64,000 bases of DNA from CAYRNY01 sp964425755 (GTDB lineage: Bacteria > Chloroflexota > Anaerolineae > Aggregatilineales > Aggregatilineaceae). Positions 36,490 to 45,000 of this stretch are shown piece by piece. The position numbers and the translations under genes were made by a program. Each line of letters starts with the position of its first letter. Position 1 is the stretch's first letter. Where the stretch lies: contig CAYRNY010000016.1 of NCBI GenBank assembly GCA_964425755.1, positions 1 to 64,000 on the forward strand. The letters run 5' to 3'. The notes beneath the pieces are model-generated. The model had not been told where the DNA came from, made no database searches, and was given only the letters and a program-made list of their open reading frames with translations.

Positions 36490-36666
36490 AGATAATGCCA
36501 CCCCGCCATGCCGTGTGCCGCGACGTTTTGAACCTGCTTTCGCAGGGGGGTGTCTAGCAAGTGCCTTCGCTTTGGCCGAAGCCTAATGCGTCAGCACTTA
36601 GACATCGACACCCAGTGTTTGGGTGTTGGCTCAAAACCGGTGTGCGGATCACGCGCACGGCAGGTT
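36458..36666 (-). ncRNA. Candidate stand-alone structured non-coding RNA
   Basis: A ~209-nt minus-strand transcript is implied by a consensus promoter (36673-36701) and a T10 terminator (36458-36489) with no ORF between. It folds into a branched structure by eye: terminal stem UGCCGUG/CACGGCA (36656-36662 with 36509-36515) extended by CGCG/CGCG; 10-bp stem GUUUUGAGCC/GGUUCAAAAC (36628-36637 with 36525-36534); hairpin ACACCC/GGGUGU (36608-36626); stem GUCUAAGUGC (36594-36603) pairing with 36552-36564 around a 3-nt bulge and capped by CUUCG/CGAAG; and a GAAA-capped hairpin CCUGC-GAAA-GCAGG (36533-36546). The branching argues against 6S RNA. The conserved cores of tmRNA, SRP RNA and RNase P RNA are absent. 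Not a known class to me. Confidence 0.72.
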
Positions 36667-36672
36667 GAGGCT

Positions 36673-36701
36673 TTTATACCATTTCTACCGCCCGCTGTAA
36701 A
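36673..36701 (-). promoter_or_regulatory. Promoter of the structured RNA
   Basis: Minus strand TTTACA, 17-base spacer, TATAAA, giving a predicted transcription start near 36666. Together with the T10 terminator it frames an RNA of ~210 nt. Confidence 0.78.
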
Positions 36702-36845
36702 GTGCGAACCGGTGAAATCCTCTTAATCTCCGCGCAACGAACGCTGACCGGACGCGCGCCGTTCCCGGCGCGATTTTTGCCCGGCAGCGCCAGAAGGTCT
36801 ACACTCGTAAGCACCAGACGCCGGATCAGCATGGGGGAGAAACCA

Positions 36846-37166
36846 ATGAGCTTTCACCGCCTGGATGACCTCGAACTCAAAACGATGGTGCCCGGTTTTC
36901 ACGGTCGGTTCATTCACTCCGATAACGTCACCGTCGCACACTGGCACGTCGATCAAGGTGCGTCGCTGCCCGCCCACGCGCATCCACACGAGCAAATCAC
37001 GATCATCACCACCGGGACCTTCGAGATGACCGTCGGCAACGAAACGCGCCGTCTTGAAGCGGGCGATGTGGTGGTCATTCCCGGCCATGTGCCGCACGCC
37101 GGCACGGCGATCACCGCGTGCCGCATCACCGACGTGTTCCACCCGGCACGTGAGGACTACCGGTAA
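36846..37166 (+). CDS. Cupin-domain protein
   Basis: A 106-residue single-domain cupin. The metal motif is AHAHPHEQITIITTGTFEMT (cupin motif 1, with two His and Glu) and the second motif is EAGDVVVIPGHVPH. Such small cupins bind a metal ion and act as dioxygenases, isomerases or ligand sensors; the function here is unknown. The start at MSFHRLDD has GGGGGAGA ahead of the ATG. It is followed 25 bases downstream by the cyclophilin-like gene, likely in the same transcript. Confidence 0.88.
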   Translation: MSFHRLDDLELKTMVPGFHGRFIHSDNVTVAHWHVDQGASLPAHAHPHEQITIITTGTFEMTVGNETRRLEAGDVVVIPGHVPHAGTAITACRITDVFHPAREDYR

Positions 37167-37191
37167 ACCCGAGATTTTGCAGGACAGCAGC

Positions 37192-37569
37192 ATGCCCATG
37201 CGAATTCGCATCACCAGCGGCGCGGTCAGCGTAGACGCGCAACTGAACGACACCCCGACAGCCCAGGCCATTTTGGAGGTCTTGCCCGTCGAAGCGGCAG
37301 CCTTCACCTGGGGCGAGGAAGTGTACTTCGACATCCCGGTCGCGATGGACGCCGCACCGGACGCGCGCGCCGAGGTCGAGGTCGGGGAACTGGCGTACTG
37401 GCCGGAAGGCAACGCCTTCTGCATCTTCCTCGGCCCGACGCCCGCCAGCAGCGGCGACAAGCCGGTTGCCGCCAGCCCGGTTAACCGCGTGGGGCGGCTG
37501 CTCGGCAACGCGTCGCTGTTCCGCGCGATCCAGCACGGCGACACCGTGCGCGTCGAGGCCGTCGAATGA
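37192..37569 (+). CDS. Cyclophilin-like fold protein (DUF369 type)
   Basis: A 125-residue protein of the small cyclophilin-like family (PF04126 type, as in Thermotoga TM1367). The family's conserved line is recognisable: TWGEEVYFDIPV, VEVGELAYWPEGNAFCIFLG, PTPAS and ASPVNRVGRLLG. The fold resembles cyclophilin but activity has not been established for this family. AGGACAGCAGC precedes the ATG at 37192; ATG 37198 is an alternative. It sits 25 bases after the cupin gene and probably shares its transcript. Confidence 0.82.
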   Translation: MPMRIRITSGAVSVDAQLNDTPTAQAILEVLPVEAAAFTWGEEVYFDIPVAMDAAPDARAEVEVGELAYWPEGNAFCIFLGPTPASSGDKPVAASPVNRVGRLLGNASLFRAIQHGDTVRVEAVE

Positions 37570-37857
37570 CGCCAGGCATCACACGGCACAGCACATCCGG
37601 CCAGCACCCCACGCCTGAAGACGCGCCATCCGCCTGTTGCACTGCGCGCCCGGCAGCAGATTCATCCTCCCTGCCAGGAAACGCTGTATACTAAGTGAAA
37701 GGCGTTCCCTGGCCTTGCGGTGACTCTTCACCCCCGCCTAAGGCCACCACCCCCGTTCCGCGATTGAGTTGTTCGGGGCCGGGCCTCATGCCGGCCTGAA
37801 GCCGTTTCACTCCCCCAGATCGAACGTCCAGCTAGCTGGTGACACGGAGGATTTGAA

Positions 37858-38142
37858 ATGCCAACGTATATTCTATTGACCAATGTAACCGACGAAGGCT
37901 CCAAGACGCTTAAGAACAACCCGGGACGCATCAAAGAAGTCAACCAGGAGCTCGAACAACTCGGCGTGCGTGTCGTGGCGCAGTATGCCACGCTGGGACC
38001 GTACGACTTCGTGAACATCGTCGAAGGCCCGGATGCCCAGACGATGGCGCGCGTCTCTGCTGAACTGGCCTCGCGCGGCACGTTGCGCATCCTGACCATG
38101 GCGGCAATGTCGATCGACGAGTTCATCTCCTCGTTCAAGTAA
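37858..38142 (+). CDS. GYD-domain protein
   Basis: A 94-residue protein of the GYD family, a ferredoxin-like (dimeric alpha/beta barrel) fold. The name-giving motif is the segment ATLGPYDFVNIVEGPDAQ; the start is typical of the family (PTYILLTNVTDEGSKTLK). Function is unknown; members are often small regulatory or metabolic accessory proteins. A strong GGAGG precedes the ATG. A very stable hairpin follows directly at 38168-38199. Confidence 0.87.
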   Translation: MPTYILLTNVTDEGSKTLKNNPGRIKEVNQELEQLGVRVVAQYATLGPYDFVNIVEGPDAQTMARVSAELASRGTLRILTMAAMSIDEFISSFK

Positions 38143-38167
38143 GCGGGCAGATTGCCCACGTCGCTTC

Positions 38168-38199
38168 GAGATGCCGGGCAGGCGACTGCCTGGCATCTC
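38168..38199 (+). terminator. GNRA-capped hairpin after the GYD gene
   Basis: GAGATGCCGGGCAG pairs with CTGCCTGGCATCTC (14 bp, one G-U) around the tetraloop GCGA. It may be the transcript's end, but there is no T run after it, so it could instead protect the mRNA 3' end or be part of a regulatory RNA. Confidence 0.45.
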
Positions 38200-38575
38200 C
38201 AGGCAGCGAAGGCGGACCGGACAGGTTCCCGCGTGCTGCGAGCATATCCTCTGGTCGGTGCGTTTGCCTGCCAGTGTCCCGGGGACGTTGCGTTTAGCAA
38301 TCTCGTGGTATAGGATATAATCGAAGTCATCCCAAATCCAGCCTGCACTATTCGGGAGGGTTCTGTTTCCTATGCCTGCCGGGGACGTTGTGTTCAGGTT
38401 GACTCTGAATATACAATAATTGTTGATGTTCTTGCATGCCGGTTGCCTGTCGCAGATCGATCGGCGTGCCCTATCGTAGATTCGCTTATCGAAAGGAGTC
38501 TGCATCGCTGCATCGCGCTATCAGTTCGCGTCTTTTCCAGAAAATCTCTTAAAGAATGCTGGTAAGGAGGAAATA
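38200..38575. promoter_or_regulatory. Regulatory region of the ABC importer operon
   Basis: About 375 non-coding bases before the solute-binding protein. Two copies of a 19-base direct repeat, CCGGGGACGTTGyGTTyAG, start at 38279 and 38379, exactly 100 bases apart. Between them lies a promoter-like pair, TTTAGC, 17 bases, TATAAT (38316-38321). These may be binding sites for a sugar-responsive regulator; none is encoded nearby. Confidence 0.55.
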
Positions 38576-39898
38576 ATGTTCAGAAAATCCTATCGTGGTG
38601 CGATCGCTTTTTTGTGCGTGGCGCTGGTCGCCGTGATCGCCTTGCCGAATATGCCGGTTGCCGCCCAAGACCCCGTTGAGATCACGTTCTGGCACGCGAT
38701 GAGCGGGAGCCGGGCGGAGGTGGTTCAAGGGCTGGTTGACGGGTTCAACGAAGAGAACCCCGACGTCAACCTGGTGGCCGAGTTCACCGGAAGCTACGCA
38801 GAAACGCTCACCAAAGCCCTGACGGCCTACAGCGCCGGTGAAGCGCCGGCGATCGTCCAGGTGTACGAGGTTGGCACGCGCACGATGCTTGACTCGGGCG
38901 CGATCGTCCCGGTGATGGAAGTCAGCGGCGGGCAGCTCGACCAGAGCCAGTTCGTCGAGCCGATCGTCAACTACTACGCGATCGACGGTGAGCTGCGCTG
39001 CATGCCCTTCAACAGCTCAACCGCCATGTTGTACTACAACAAGGATATGTTTGAAGCGGCGGGGCTGGACCCCGAACAACCCCCGCAAACGTTTGCCGAA
39101 GTGTACGAGATGGGCCGGCAGCTCGTTGATTCCGGTGTTGCCTCATACGCCATTTCCTTTGGCTGGCCAGCATGGATCATGGAGCAGATGTTTGCGATGC
39201 AAGACCAACTGCTCGCCAACGAAGGCAATGGGCGCGAGGGCCTGGCTACGGAAGTTTTCTTCAACAGCGAGTTTGGGGTGAAGGTGCTCAGCGAGTGGCA
39301 GAAGTGGGCTGAAGACGGCTTGCTGTTCTACGGCGGGCGCGAATATTCGGCCAACGACCCGTTCATTGCCGGCGAGTTCGCGATGCTGGCGCAGAGCACG
39401 TCCAGCCTGGGCGGTATCCAGCGCAGCGTTGACTTCGACCTGGGTACGGCGTTCCTGCCGATCCTGGAAGAATATGGCCGTAACGGCAACAACGTCGTCG
39501 GCGGTGGCTGCCTGTGGACGATGGCGGGCAAGTCGGACGAAGAATACGATGCCGTGTGGCGCTTCTTCCAGCACCTCTCGCAGACCGAGCAATCGATCAC
39601 CTGGCATAAGGGTACGGGGTACTTCCCGGCCACTAACGCGGCGGTAGATGCCCTGGAGGAAGAGGGCTGGTTCGACGAAAACCCGAACTTCCGCACCGCC
39701 TTTGACCAGATCCTGGCCGGTAACGACACGGTGGCCGCGCGTGGTGTATTGCTAGGCGATTTCGTGATCATCCGCGATATCGTCGGCTCGGCCATCGAAG
39801 AGTCCGTCGTTAACCAAGTTGATCCTCAGGTGGCGCTTGATGCGGCGACTGAAGAAGCCAATCAGGTGCTGGAGGACTACGCAAGCCTGGTTCAATAA
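38576..39898 (+). CDS. ABC transporter substrate-binding protein, UgpB-like
   Basis: A 440-residue periplasmic-type binding protein with a signal peptide (GAIAFLCVALVAVIALP). The mature fold is the family-1 extracellular solute-binding class: ITFWHAMSGSRAEVVQGLVD at the N-terminus, VYEVGTRTMLDSGAIVPV and MPFNSSTAMLYYNKDMFEAA in the body. Closest general resemblance is UgpB (glycerol-3-phosphate and glycerophosphodiesters) or related sugar-binding proteins; the ligand is uncertain. The start is strong: AAGGAGGAAATA before ATG. The two permease genes follow at ~220 bases and complete an importer except for the ATPase, which is not in the window. Confidence 0.9.
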   Translation: MFRKSYRGAIAFLCVALVAVIALPNMPVAAQDPVEITFWHAMSGSRAEVVQGLVDGFNEENPDVNLVAEFTGSYAETLTKALTAYSAGEAPAIVQVYEVGTRTMLDSGAIVPVMEVSGGQLDQSQFVEPIVNYYAIDGELRCMPFNSSTAMLYYNKDMFEAAGLDPEQPPQTFAEVYEMGRQLVDSGVASYAISFGWPAWIMEQMFAMQDQLLANEGNGREGLATEVFFNSEFGVKVLSEWQKWAEDGLLFYGGREYSANDPFIAGEFAMLAQSTSSLGGIQRSVDFDLGTAFLPILEEYGRNGNNVVGGGCLWTMAGKSDEEYDAVWRFFQHLSQTEQSITWHKGTGYFPATNAAVDALEEEGWFDENPNFRTAFDQILAGNDTVAARGVLLGDFVIIRDIVGSAIEESVVNQVDPQVALDAATEEANQVLEDYASLVQ

Positions 39899-40116
39899 CC
39901 GTTTGCAGGGGTCGCAGGACGTTCTGCGGCCCCTTACCTTTTACACGACCGCGACGGTCGCCGTTTGCAGCAGACGCCGCTCCGCTACAGGGAGAAGCGT
40001 CCGGTGCTTAAGCAGGGAATGCCAGCTCACAGAAGTGCTGGCAGGGCACCGCAGCGCACAGCGTGCGCGGAACATCGCAACGGCGTGACAGCTACATACT
40101 TGATGAGGGAAACATC

Positions 40117-40998
40117 TTGTCCGCAGCGTACAATAATCGAGTGCTGCCGTACTTGCTCCTGGCACCAAGCATCTTGTTGGTGCTTGTGTTCTTCATTTAT
40201 CCGGCAGCCCAAAGTGTCGAATATAGTCTTTACCGCGTCAACCGGGTACGCGACGTAAAGATCTATGTGGGCCTGGAGAATTTTGAGCGACTGTCCGAAT
40301 CGAATGCCTATCGGAACTCGCTGGTCGTCAGTGCAAAGTTTACGCTCGCGGTGGTCTTTTTCGCCCTGAGCATCGGGTTGGCGCTCGCTGTAGGTGCCAG
40401 CTTGCCGATCGCGGGGTTCGGGTTTTATCGCACCCTGCTGATCTGGACCTACGCCCTGTCGCCTGCCGTCGCGGGCACGATCTGGGCGTTGTTAACCGAT
40501 CCTGCCATCGGCATCTTGACCCAGGTCCTGGAGTATTTCAATATCGATTTTAACTGGCGCAAGAACCAGGGTGACGCGCTTGTCTTCCTGAGCATGGCCG
40601 CTATATGGAAGATTTTGGGCTACAACATCCTGTTTTATCTGGCCGGGTTGAAGAATATCCCCCGCGATGTGATTGATGCAGCGGCGCTTGATGGTGCCAG
40701 CGCCTGGACGCGCTTCTGGCGTATGGTGTTCCCGCTGCTGCGGCCTACCATGTTGTTTCTGCTGATCATGAACACGCTTTACGCCAGCTTCGAGACTTTC
40801 GGCCTGGTTGATATCACAACCGAGGGCGGACCAGGGCGCGCCACCGACCTCTTGATCTACCAGCTTTACCGCGACGGGTTCAAGAGCGCCAGCCGTATCG
40901 GCCTCGCATCGGCGCAGTCGATCGTGCTGCTCGTCATCGTGGCCACGCTCACATTTATCCAGTACCGCTTCATCAGCCGCAGGACATTTTACCAATGA
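40117..40998 (+). CDS. ABC sugar-type permease, UgpA-like
   Basis: A 293-residue membrane protein with six predicted helices, typical of MalF/UgpA. The start of the helix bundle is YLLLAPSILLVLVFFIYPAA. The cytoplasmic EAA loop that contacts the ATPase is DAAALDGASAWTRFWRMVFP. The start is probably the TTG at 40117 with GAGGGAAAC well placed; GTG at 40063 is an alternative that adds 18 residues without membrane character. It overlaps the next permease gene by four bases (ATGA). It should pair with the UgpE-like partner. Confidence 0.9.
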   Translation: MSAAYNNRVLPYLLLAPSILLVLVFFIYPAAQSVEYSLYRVNRVRDVKIYVGLENFERLSESNAYRNSLVVSAKFTLAVVFFALSIGLALAVGASLPIAGFGFYRTLLIWTYALSPAVAGTIWALLTDPAIGILTQVLEYFNIDFNWRKNQGDALVFLSMAAIWKILGYNILFYLAGLKNIPRDVIDAAALDGASAWTRFWRMVFPLLRPTMLFLLIMNTLYASFETFGLVDITTEGGPGRATDLLIYQLYRDGFKSASRIGLASAQSIVLLVIVATLTFIQYRFISRRTFYQ

Positions 40999-41858
40999 GC
41001 GCCGTCACAAGATCTAACACTATCGGCCAGATCATCTACGAGGCGCGCTGGCGTCGCTGGCTGTATCCGGTGGTGATGCACATCGTCATGCTTACGGCTG
41101 TTTTCCTGGTCACGTTCCCGTTGATCTACGCGGTGATTCTCAGCACGCAGGGATCCGGCCTGGGCAGCCTACGACCTGGGACGGCTTTCGTCACCAACTT
41201 TGAAGAAGCGTGGAAGCGCGCCTCGATGGGACTGCTGATCCGCAACACGCTGATCGTCGCGCTGAGCGTCTCCATCGGGAAGATCGTCTTAAGCATATTA
41301 GGTGCCTACGCGTTAATCTACTTCCGCGTGCGCGGTGGAACGCTCATCCTCGCACTGGTGATGCTCACCCACCTGCTGCCGCTGCCGGTGCGTATCGTGC
41401 CGACCTACGAGCTACTCACCGATCTGAAATGGGTCGATACGTTCAGAGGGTTGACCGTGCCCTTCTTTGCCAGCGCGACCGGGTTGTTGTTGTTCCAGCA
41501 GTTCTTCCGCACCGTGCCGACCGATCTCGTAGACGCGGCGCGTGTGGATGGTGCCGGGCCGCTTCGCTTTCTGTGGAGCATTTTGATCCCGGTCTCGCGC
41601 ACCAATATCGGCGCGTTGTTCCTGATCGAATTCATCTACATGTGGAACCAGTACTTGTGGCCGTTGATCGTGGCGAACTCCGACCGGACGCGCCAGGTAC
41701 AGATCGGGATCAAGCAGCTGGTCGCCACGGATTCGGTGATCGAGTGGGGCGTCTTGATGTCCGGGGCGATCACCATCATCGTCCCGCCGTTGATCGTGCT
41801 GTTGCTGCTGCAGCGGAGCTTGATGTCCGGGCTGACGTCGGCAACGGAAGACTTCTAA
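40995..41858 (+). CDS. ABC sugar-type permease, UgpE-like
   Basis: A 287-residue membrane protein with six predicted helices, partner of the permease upstream (ATGA overlap). The EAA-loop motif is DAARVDGAGPLRFLWSILIP. Pattern and length match MalG/UgpE. No ATP-binding gene follows, so the importer must use an ATPase encoded elsewhere, which is common for this family in Gram-positive-type bacteria and Chloroflexota. A 9-bp inverted repeat at 41949-41989 lies after the stop and may help end the transcript. Confidence 0.9.
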   Translation: MSAVTRSNTIGQIIYEARWRRWLYPVVMHIVMLTAVFLVTFPLIYAVILSTQGSGLGSLRPGTAFVTNFEEAWKRASMGLLIRNTLIVALSVSIGKIVLSILGAYALIYFRVRGGTLILALVMLTHLLPLPVRIVPTYELLTDLKWVDTFRGLTVPFFASATGLLLFQQFFRTVPTDLVDAARVDGAGPLRFLWSILIPVSRTNIGALFLIEFIYMWNQYLWPLIVANSDRTRQVQIGIKQLVATDSVIEWGVLMSGAITIIVPPLIVLLLLQRSLMSGLTSATEDF

Positions 41859-42186
41859 AGCTCGGTGCCGGGCAAGCGGGGCGCGTCTGTCTGCCGGGCG
41901 GGACAGGCGATCGCGCTGCTGCACGGATGGATCGCAGCGAAATAAGGGGCTGGCTGTACGTTTCGCACGTCGCGTGTGGCAGCCAGCCTGTCTATTCAGC
42001 GCCCTCCGGCCCGAACATACCCCTGCCTTGATGCTCAAACCGCGCAACCCGGCACCGGTCCAGAACCGCGTCTCGCGCCCCTTGCGTTATGCCGCTGCAC
42101 GATCGTGCGGCGCGTTTTAACCTTTCGGCGCTTACTGGTACAATACGCGCATGCCATCACCCGCACGGTTAGGATGACACACGCGT
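41859..42186. other. Intergenic region after the importer
   Basis: About 330 bases. GGCTGGCTG (41949-41957) and CAGCCAGCC (41981-41989) form a perfect 9-bp stem, possibly a terminator without T run. A TGGTACAAT extended -10 box at 42136-42144 should serve the bactofilin-like gene. No gene is seen. Confidence 0.55.
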
Positions 42187-43674
42187 ATGCACGCATCGAT
42201 CCGCCTTCAACGCAAAGCAATCATGATCCTCCTGGTGCTGTTTGCATTAGGGGGAGTAGTGAGTCAAGTTGAGGCGGCGGAAGGCGCACGCGGCGATCGC
42301 TGTGAGGTCCCTGCCGGGCGCGTGATCAACGACGATTTCTACTTCTTTTGCCGCATCCTCGACGTACACGGCACGATCAACGGTGACCTGATCGGGATCG
42401 CGTCGTCGGTGACGGTCCACGACGATGCCGTGATCGCGGGGGACCTGTGGGTTGGCGGTGGCGAGCTGGTCGTCAGGGGCGTGGTTGGCGACGATATCCG
42501 CTTTGGCGGCGTGACGCTCGTCGTAGCGGGATCGGCGCAGTTCGCGTCCTCGCAGATCGATGTCGTGTCGCTGGCGCTGAACACCGAGATCGGCGAAGAC
42601 GCCAGCATACCCGGCGACCTGCTCGTGTACGGCTACCAGGCGCGCATCAAGGGCACGGTCGATGGCGCGCTGGATTTTAACGGCGAGGCGCTGCTGATCG
42701 ATGGCGTGGTCGCGGGGAATGTTGACGCGCGGGTCGGCGACCCCCGCCGCAACACGGACATGCCGGACCTGCCCATTTACAACGTCACGTTTGCCGACCC
42801 GGGGTTGGTCACCGGTGCGGGCGCACGCATCGAGGGCAACCTGTATTACACCGCTGCCGCGCCGAGTTTCGTCCCCGTCGATGCCGTCGAGGGCCGCATT
42901 CGCTTCGAGCAGACCGGCGGACAGCCGGACATCACGCGCGTGGACCGCCCCACCGACGCCGCCGCCATCCTCACCGATTACGTGGTGGAGTCGGTGCGTG
43001 ACACGCTGAGCCTGGTCATCCTTGGCGCGGTGAGTTTGCGCGTGGTGCCGAATATGGTGCGCCAGCCCGCGCAACACGTGCGGCGACGCACCGTGCCCAC
43101 GATCGGGTGGGGCCTGCTGACGTTCATGCTCTCGATCCCGGTCATCATCACGGTGTTCGTGCTGGGGCTGATCGTGCTGCTGTTGCTGTACCTGATCAAG
43201 CTGAACGAACTCACGCTCATGGTCGGCGCGGGCGTGCTGATCGTCACGGCGGTGCTGGTGGGCGGCATCAGCTTCTTGCTGCTGTTCATGGGGCGGCTGG
43301 TGGTCAGCTTTATGATCGGGCAGATGATCTACCGCTACGGGCTGCGCGTGATGGAGGCCGGCACGCTGCGCCGCTGGCTGGGGATGTTGGTGCTGGGCAC
43401 GACGATCTACGCGCTGATCACGAATGTCCCGGTTCCGGCACTGGGCGTCATCATCGAGCTTGTCACGGCCCTGGCGGGTGTGGGCGCGGTGGTGATGTAC
43501 ATGCGCCGCCTGGTGCTGGACTCGAACCTGTTTTCCACGCGCGACCAGGTCGTTGCCGAAGTGGTCCCGGTGACGTCGGTGTCGGTCCCGCCTGCGCCCG
43601 AAGTCCAGGGGCCACTGCCGCCGGGTATGGAGAATCTGCCCGAAGGTTTCACCGGCTTTGACGAGGATTGGTAG
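42187..43674 (+). CDS. Bactofilin-like polymer-forming membrane protein
   Basis: A 495-residue exported and membrane protein. It begins with a signal/anchor (AIMILLVLFALGGVV), then ~250 residues of repeating short beta strands with valine/glycine/aspartate turns (DVHGTINGDLIGIASSVTVH, GDLLVYGYQARIKGTVDGAL) that read as a right-handed beta helix like bactofilin (polymer-forming cytoskeletal family). After a linker come four or more hydrophobic helices (TFMLSIPVIITVFVLGLIVL, GAGVLIVTAVLVGGISFLLL). It probably helps shape or organise the envelope. A TACAAT extended -10 lies upstream. The first ATG is used; no better ribosome-binding site is seen. Confidence 0.78.
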   Translation: MHASIRLQRKAIMILLVLFALGGVVSQVEAAEGARGDRCEVPAGRVINDDFYFFCRILDVHGTINGDLIGIASSVTVHDDAVIAGDLWVGGGELVVRGVVGDDIRFGGVTLVVAGSAQFASSQIDVVSLALNTEIGEDASIPGDLLVYGYQARIKGTVDGALDFNGEALLIDGVVAGNVDARVGDPRRNTDMPDLPIYNVTFADPGLVTGAGARIEGNLYYTAAAPSFVPVDAVEGRIRFEQTGGQPDITRVDRPTDAAAILTDYVVESVRDTLSLVILGAVSLRVVPNMVRQPAQHVRRRTVPTIGWGLLTFMLSIPVIITVFVLGLIVLLLLYLIKLNELTLMVGAGVLIVTAVLVGGISFLLLFMGRLVVSFMIGQMIYRYGLRVMEAGTLRRWLGMLVLGTTIYALITNVPVPALGVIIELVTALAGVGAVVMYMRRLVLDSNLFSTRDQVVAEVVPVTSVSVPPAPEVQGPLPPGMENLPEGFTGFDEDW

Positions 43675-43927
43675 GCTCTGAAACCCGTGTTGGCCCCCCA
43701 ACAGACAGCTTTCGGCGCGTGTTGTACACTGTATTCCTGACGGTAGCATGTGAAATGCGTTAGAATCGTAAGCAACATACGACTTCGCGCTTGAACGCTG
43801 CATCAAACCTATTGTATGCCGGGAAACACAGCGTTTCTCGGCGTGAGATGCGCTATAGTAGCGTGCCGGATTGAGCGCGGCGCGTAATCCAGCAAAGAGG
43901 ACCCAGGATAAGACGGAAGAGGGAACA

Positions 43928-44968
43928 ATGGGTGACAATGGACTGAGCTTTACACTGAACGCACCGGGCCAGACGCCCGAAGCAAACGCGAAGCCGGACG
44001 GCGTGCAGCACGAGCGCGTGATCATTATCGGTTCCGGCCCGGCGGGGCTGACGGCGGCGCTCTACACCGCGCGCGCGAACCTCAACCCGCTGGTGATCGC
44101 GGGGCACGAGTTGGGCGGGCAGGTCGCGCTGACGCACGAGATCGAAAATTACCCCGGCTTCCCCGACGGCTTGAGCGGCCAGGAACTGGTTGATCTCATG
44201 GTCCGGCAGGCGGAACGCTTCGGCGCGCGGATCAAGATGTTCTCGGCGGTGAACAAGGTCGAACTGCGCGAAGGGCCGCCTTTCCGCATTTGGACCGATG
44301 ACGGCGACGAATATCTCGCCGATGCCGTGATCGTCACGGTCGGCGCGACGCCGCGCCACCTGAACGTGCCGGGCGAAAAGGAATTCACCGGCCACGGCGT
44401 GAGCTATTGCGGGACCTGCGACGGCTTTTTCTTCCGCGACAAAGAGATCGTCGTGGTGGGCGGCGGCGACAGCGCGCTCGAAGAAGGGCTGTTCCTGACC
44501 AAGTTCGCCAGCAAGGTCGAGGTCATCCACCGCCGCGATGAACTGCGCGCAGGCGCGACGCTCCAGGATCGCGCGTTCAACAACGAGAAGATGAGCTTCA
44601 TCTGGGACACGGTGGTCGAGGCGATCATCGGCGACGATTCGGTTGAGGCCGTGCGGCTGCGCAACGTCAAGACCGGCGAGGTCTGGGAGAAACCGACCGA
44701 AGGCGTGTTCATCTTCATCGGCCACGACCCGAACAGCGACCTGTTCGAGGGGCAGCTAGACCGCGACGAGTTCGGTTACGTGATCACCGACCGGGCGATG
44801 AACACGAATATCGAGGGCGTCTTTGCGGCGGGCGAGATCCAGGATCGCATCTTCCGCCAGGTGGCGACCTCGGTCGGCCAGGGCACGGCGGCAGCGATGA
44901 CGGCTGAACGCTGGCTGGCCGAACGCGAAGCCGAAACCGCAGCGGCAAAACAGCAAACCACCGCCTGA
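43928..44968 (+). CDS. trxB: Thioredoxin reductase (TrxB family)
   Basis: A 346-residue FAD/NADPH enzyme. The FAD loop is IIGSGPAGLTAALYTARA, the active-site disulphide is CGTC (C161, C164) within SYCGTCDGFFFRD, the NADPH loop is VVVGGGDSALEEGLFL and the C-terminal FAD motif GVFAAGEIQD. It passes electrons from NADPH to thioredoxin. The dithiol reads CGTC rather than the common CATC, and the GVFAAGD motif has E in place of D; both occur in some family members. A 25-residue extension precedes the FAD domain. The start ATG follows GAGGGAACA. The transcript ends at the strong terminator at 45001. Confidence 0.93.
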   Translation: MGDNGLSFTLNAPGQTPEANAKPDGVQHERVIIIGSGPAGLTAALYTARANLNPLVIAGHELGGQVALTHEIENYPGFPDGLSGQELVDLMVRQAERFGARIKMFSAVNKVELREGPPFRIWTDDGDEYLADAVIVTVGATPRHLNVPGEKEFTGHGVSYCGTCDGFFFRDKEIVVVGGGDSALEEGLFLTKFASKVEVIHRRDELRAGATLQDRAFNNEKMSFIWDTVVEAIIGDDSVEAVRLRNVKTGEVWEKPTEGVFIFIGHDPNSDLFEGQLDRDEFGYVITDRAMNTNIEGVFAAGEIQDRIFRQVATSVGQGTAAAMTAERWLAEREAETAAAKQQTTA

Positions 44969-45000
44969 CGGCGCGTAGCAGCAGAATACCCAACCAGCGG

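Noticed and set aside
36458..36666. Reading the structured RNA as a riboswitch of the cupin gene (plus strand)
   Set aside because: The promoter and T10 terminator are on the minus strand, and the cupin ATG is 180 bases away with its own ribosome-binding site; no expression platform is seen on the plus strand.
36458..36666. 6S, tmRNA, RNase P or SRP RNA
   Set aside because: The fold is branched rather than rod-like (against 6S), and the conserved sequence cores of the other three are absent. A covariance-model search is still needed.
42247..44025. 592-codon minus-strand frame opposite the bactofilin-like and trxB genes
   Set aside because: Histidine/arginine/aspartate-rich antisense product spanning two well-supported plus-strand genes.
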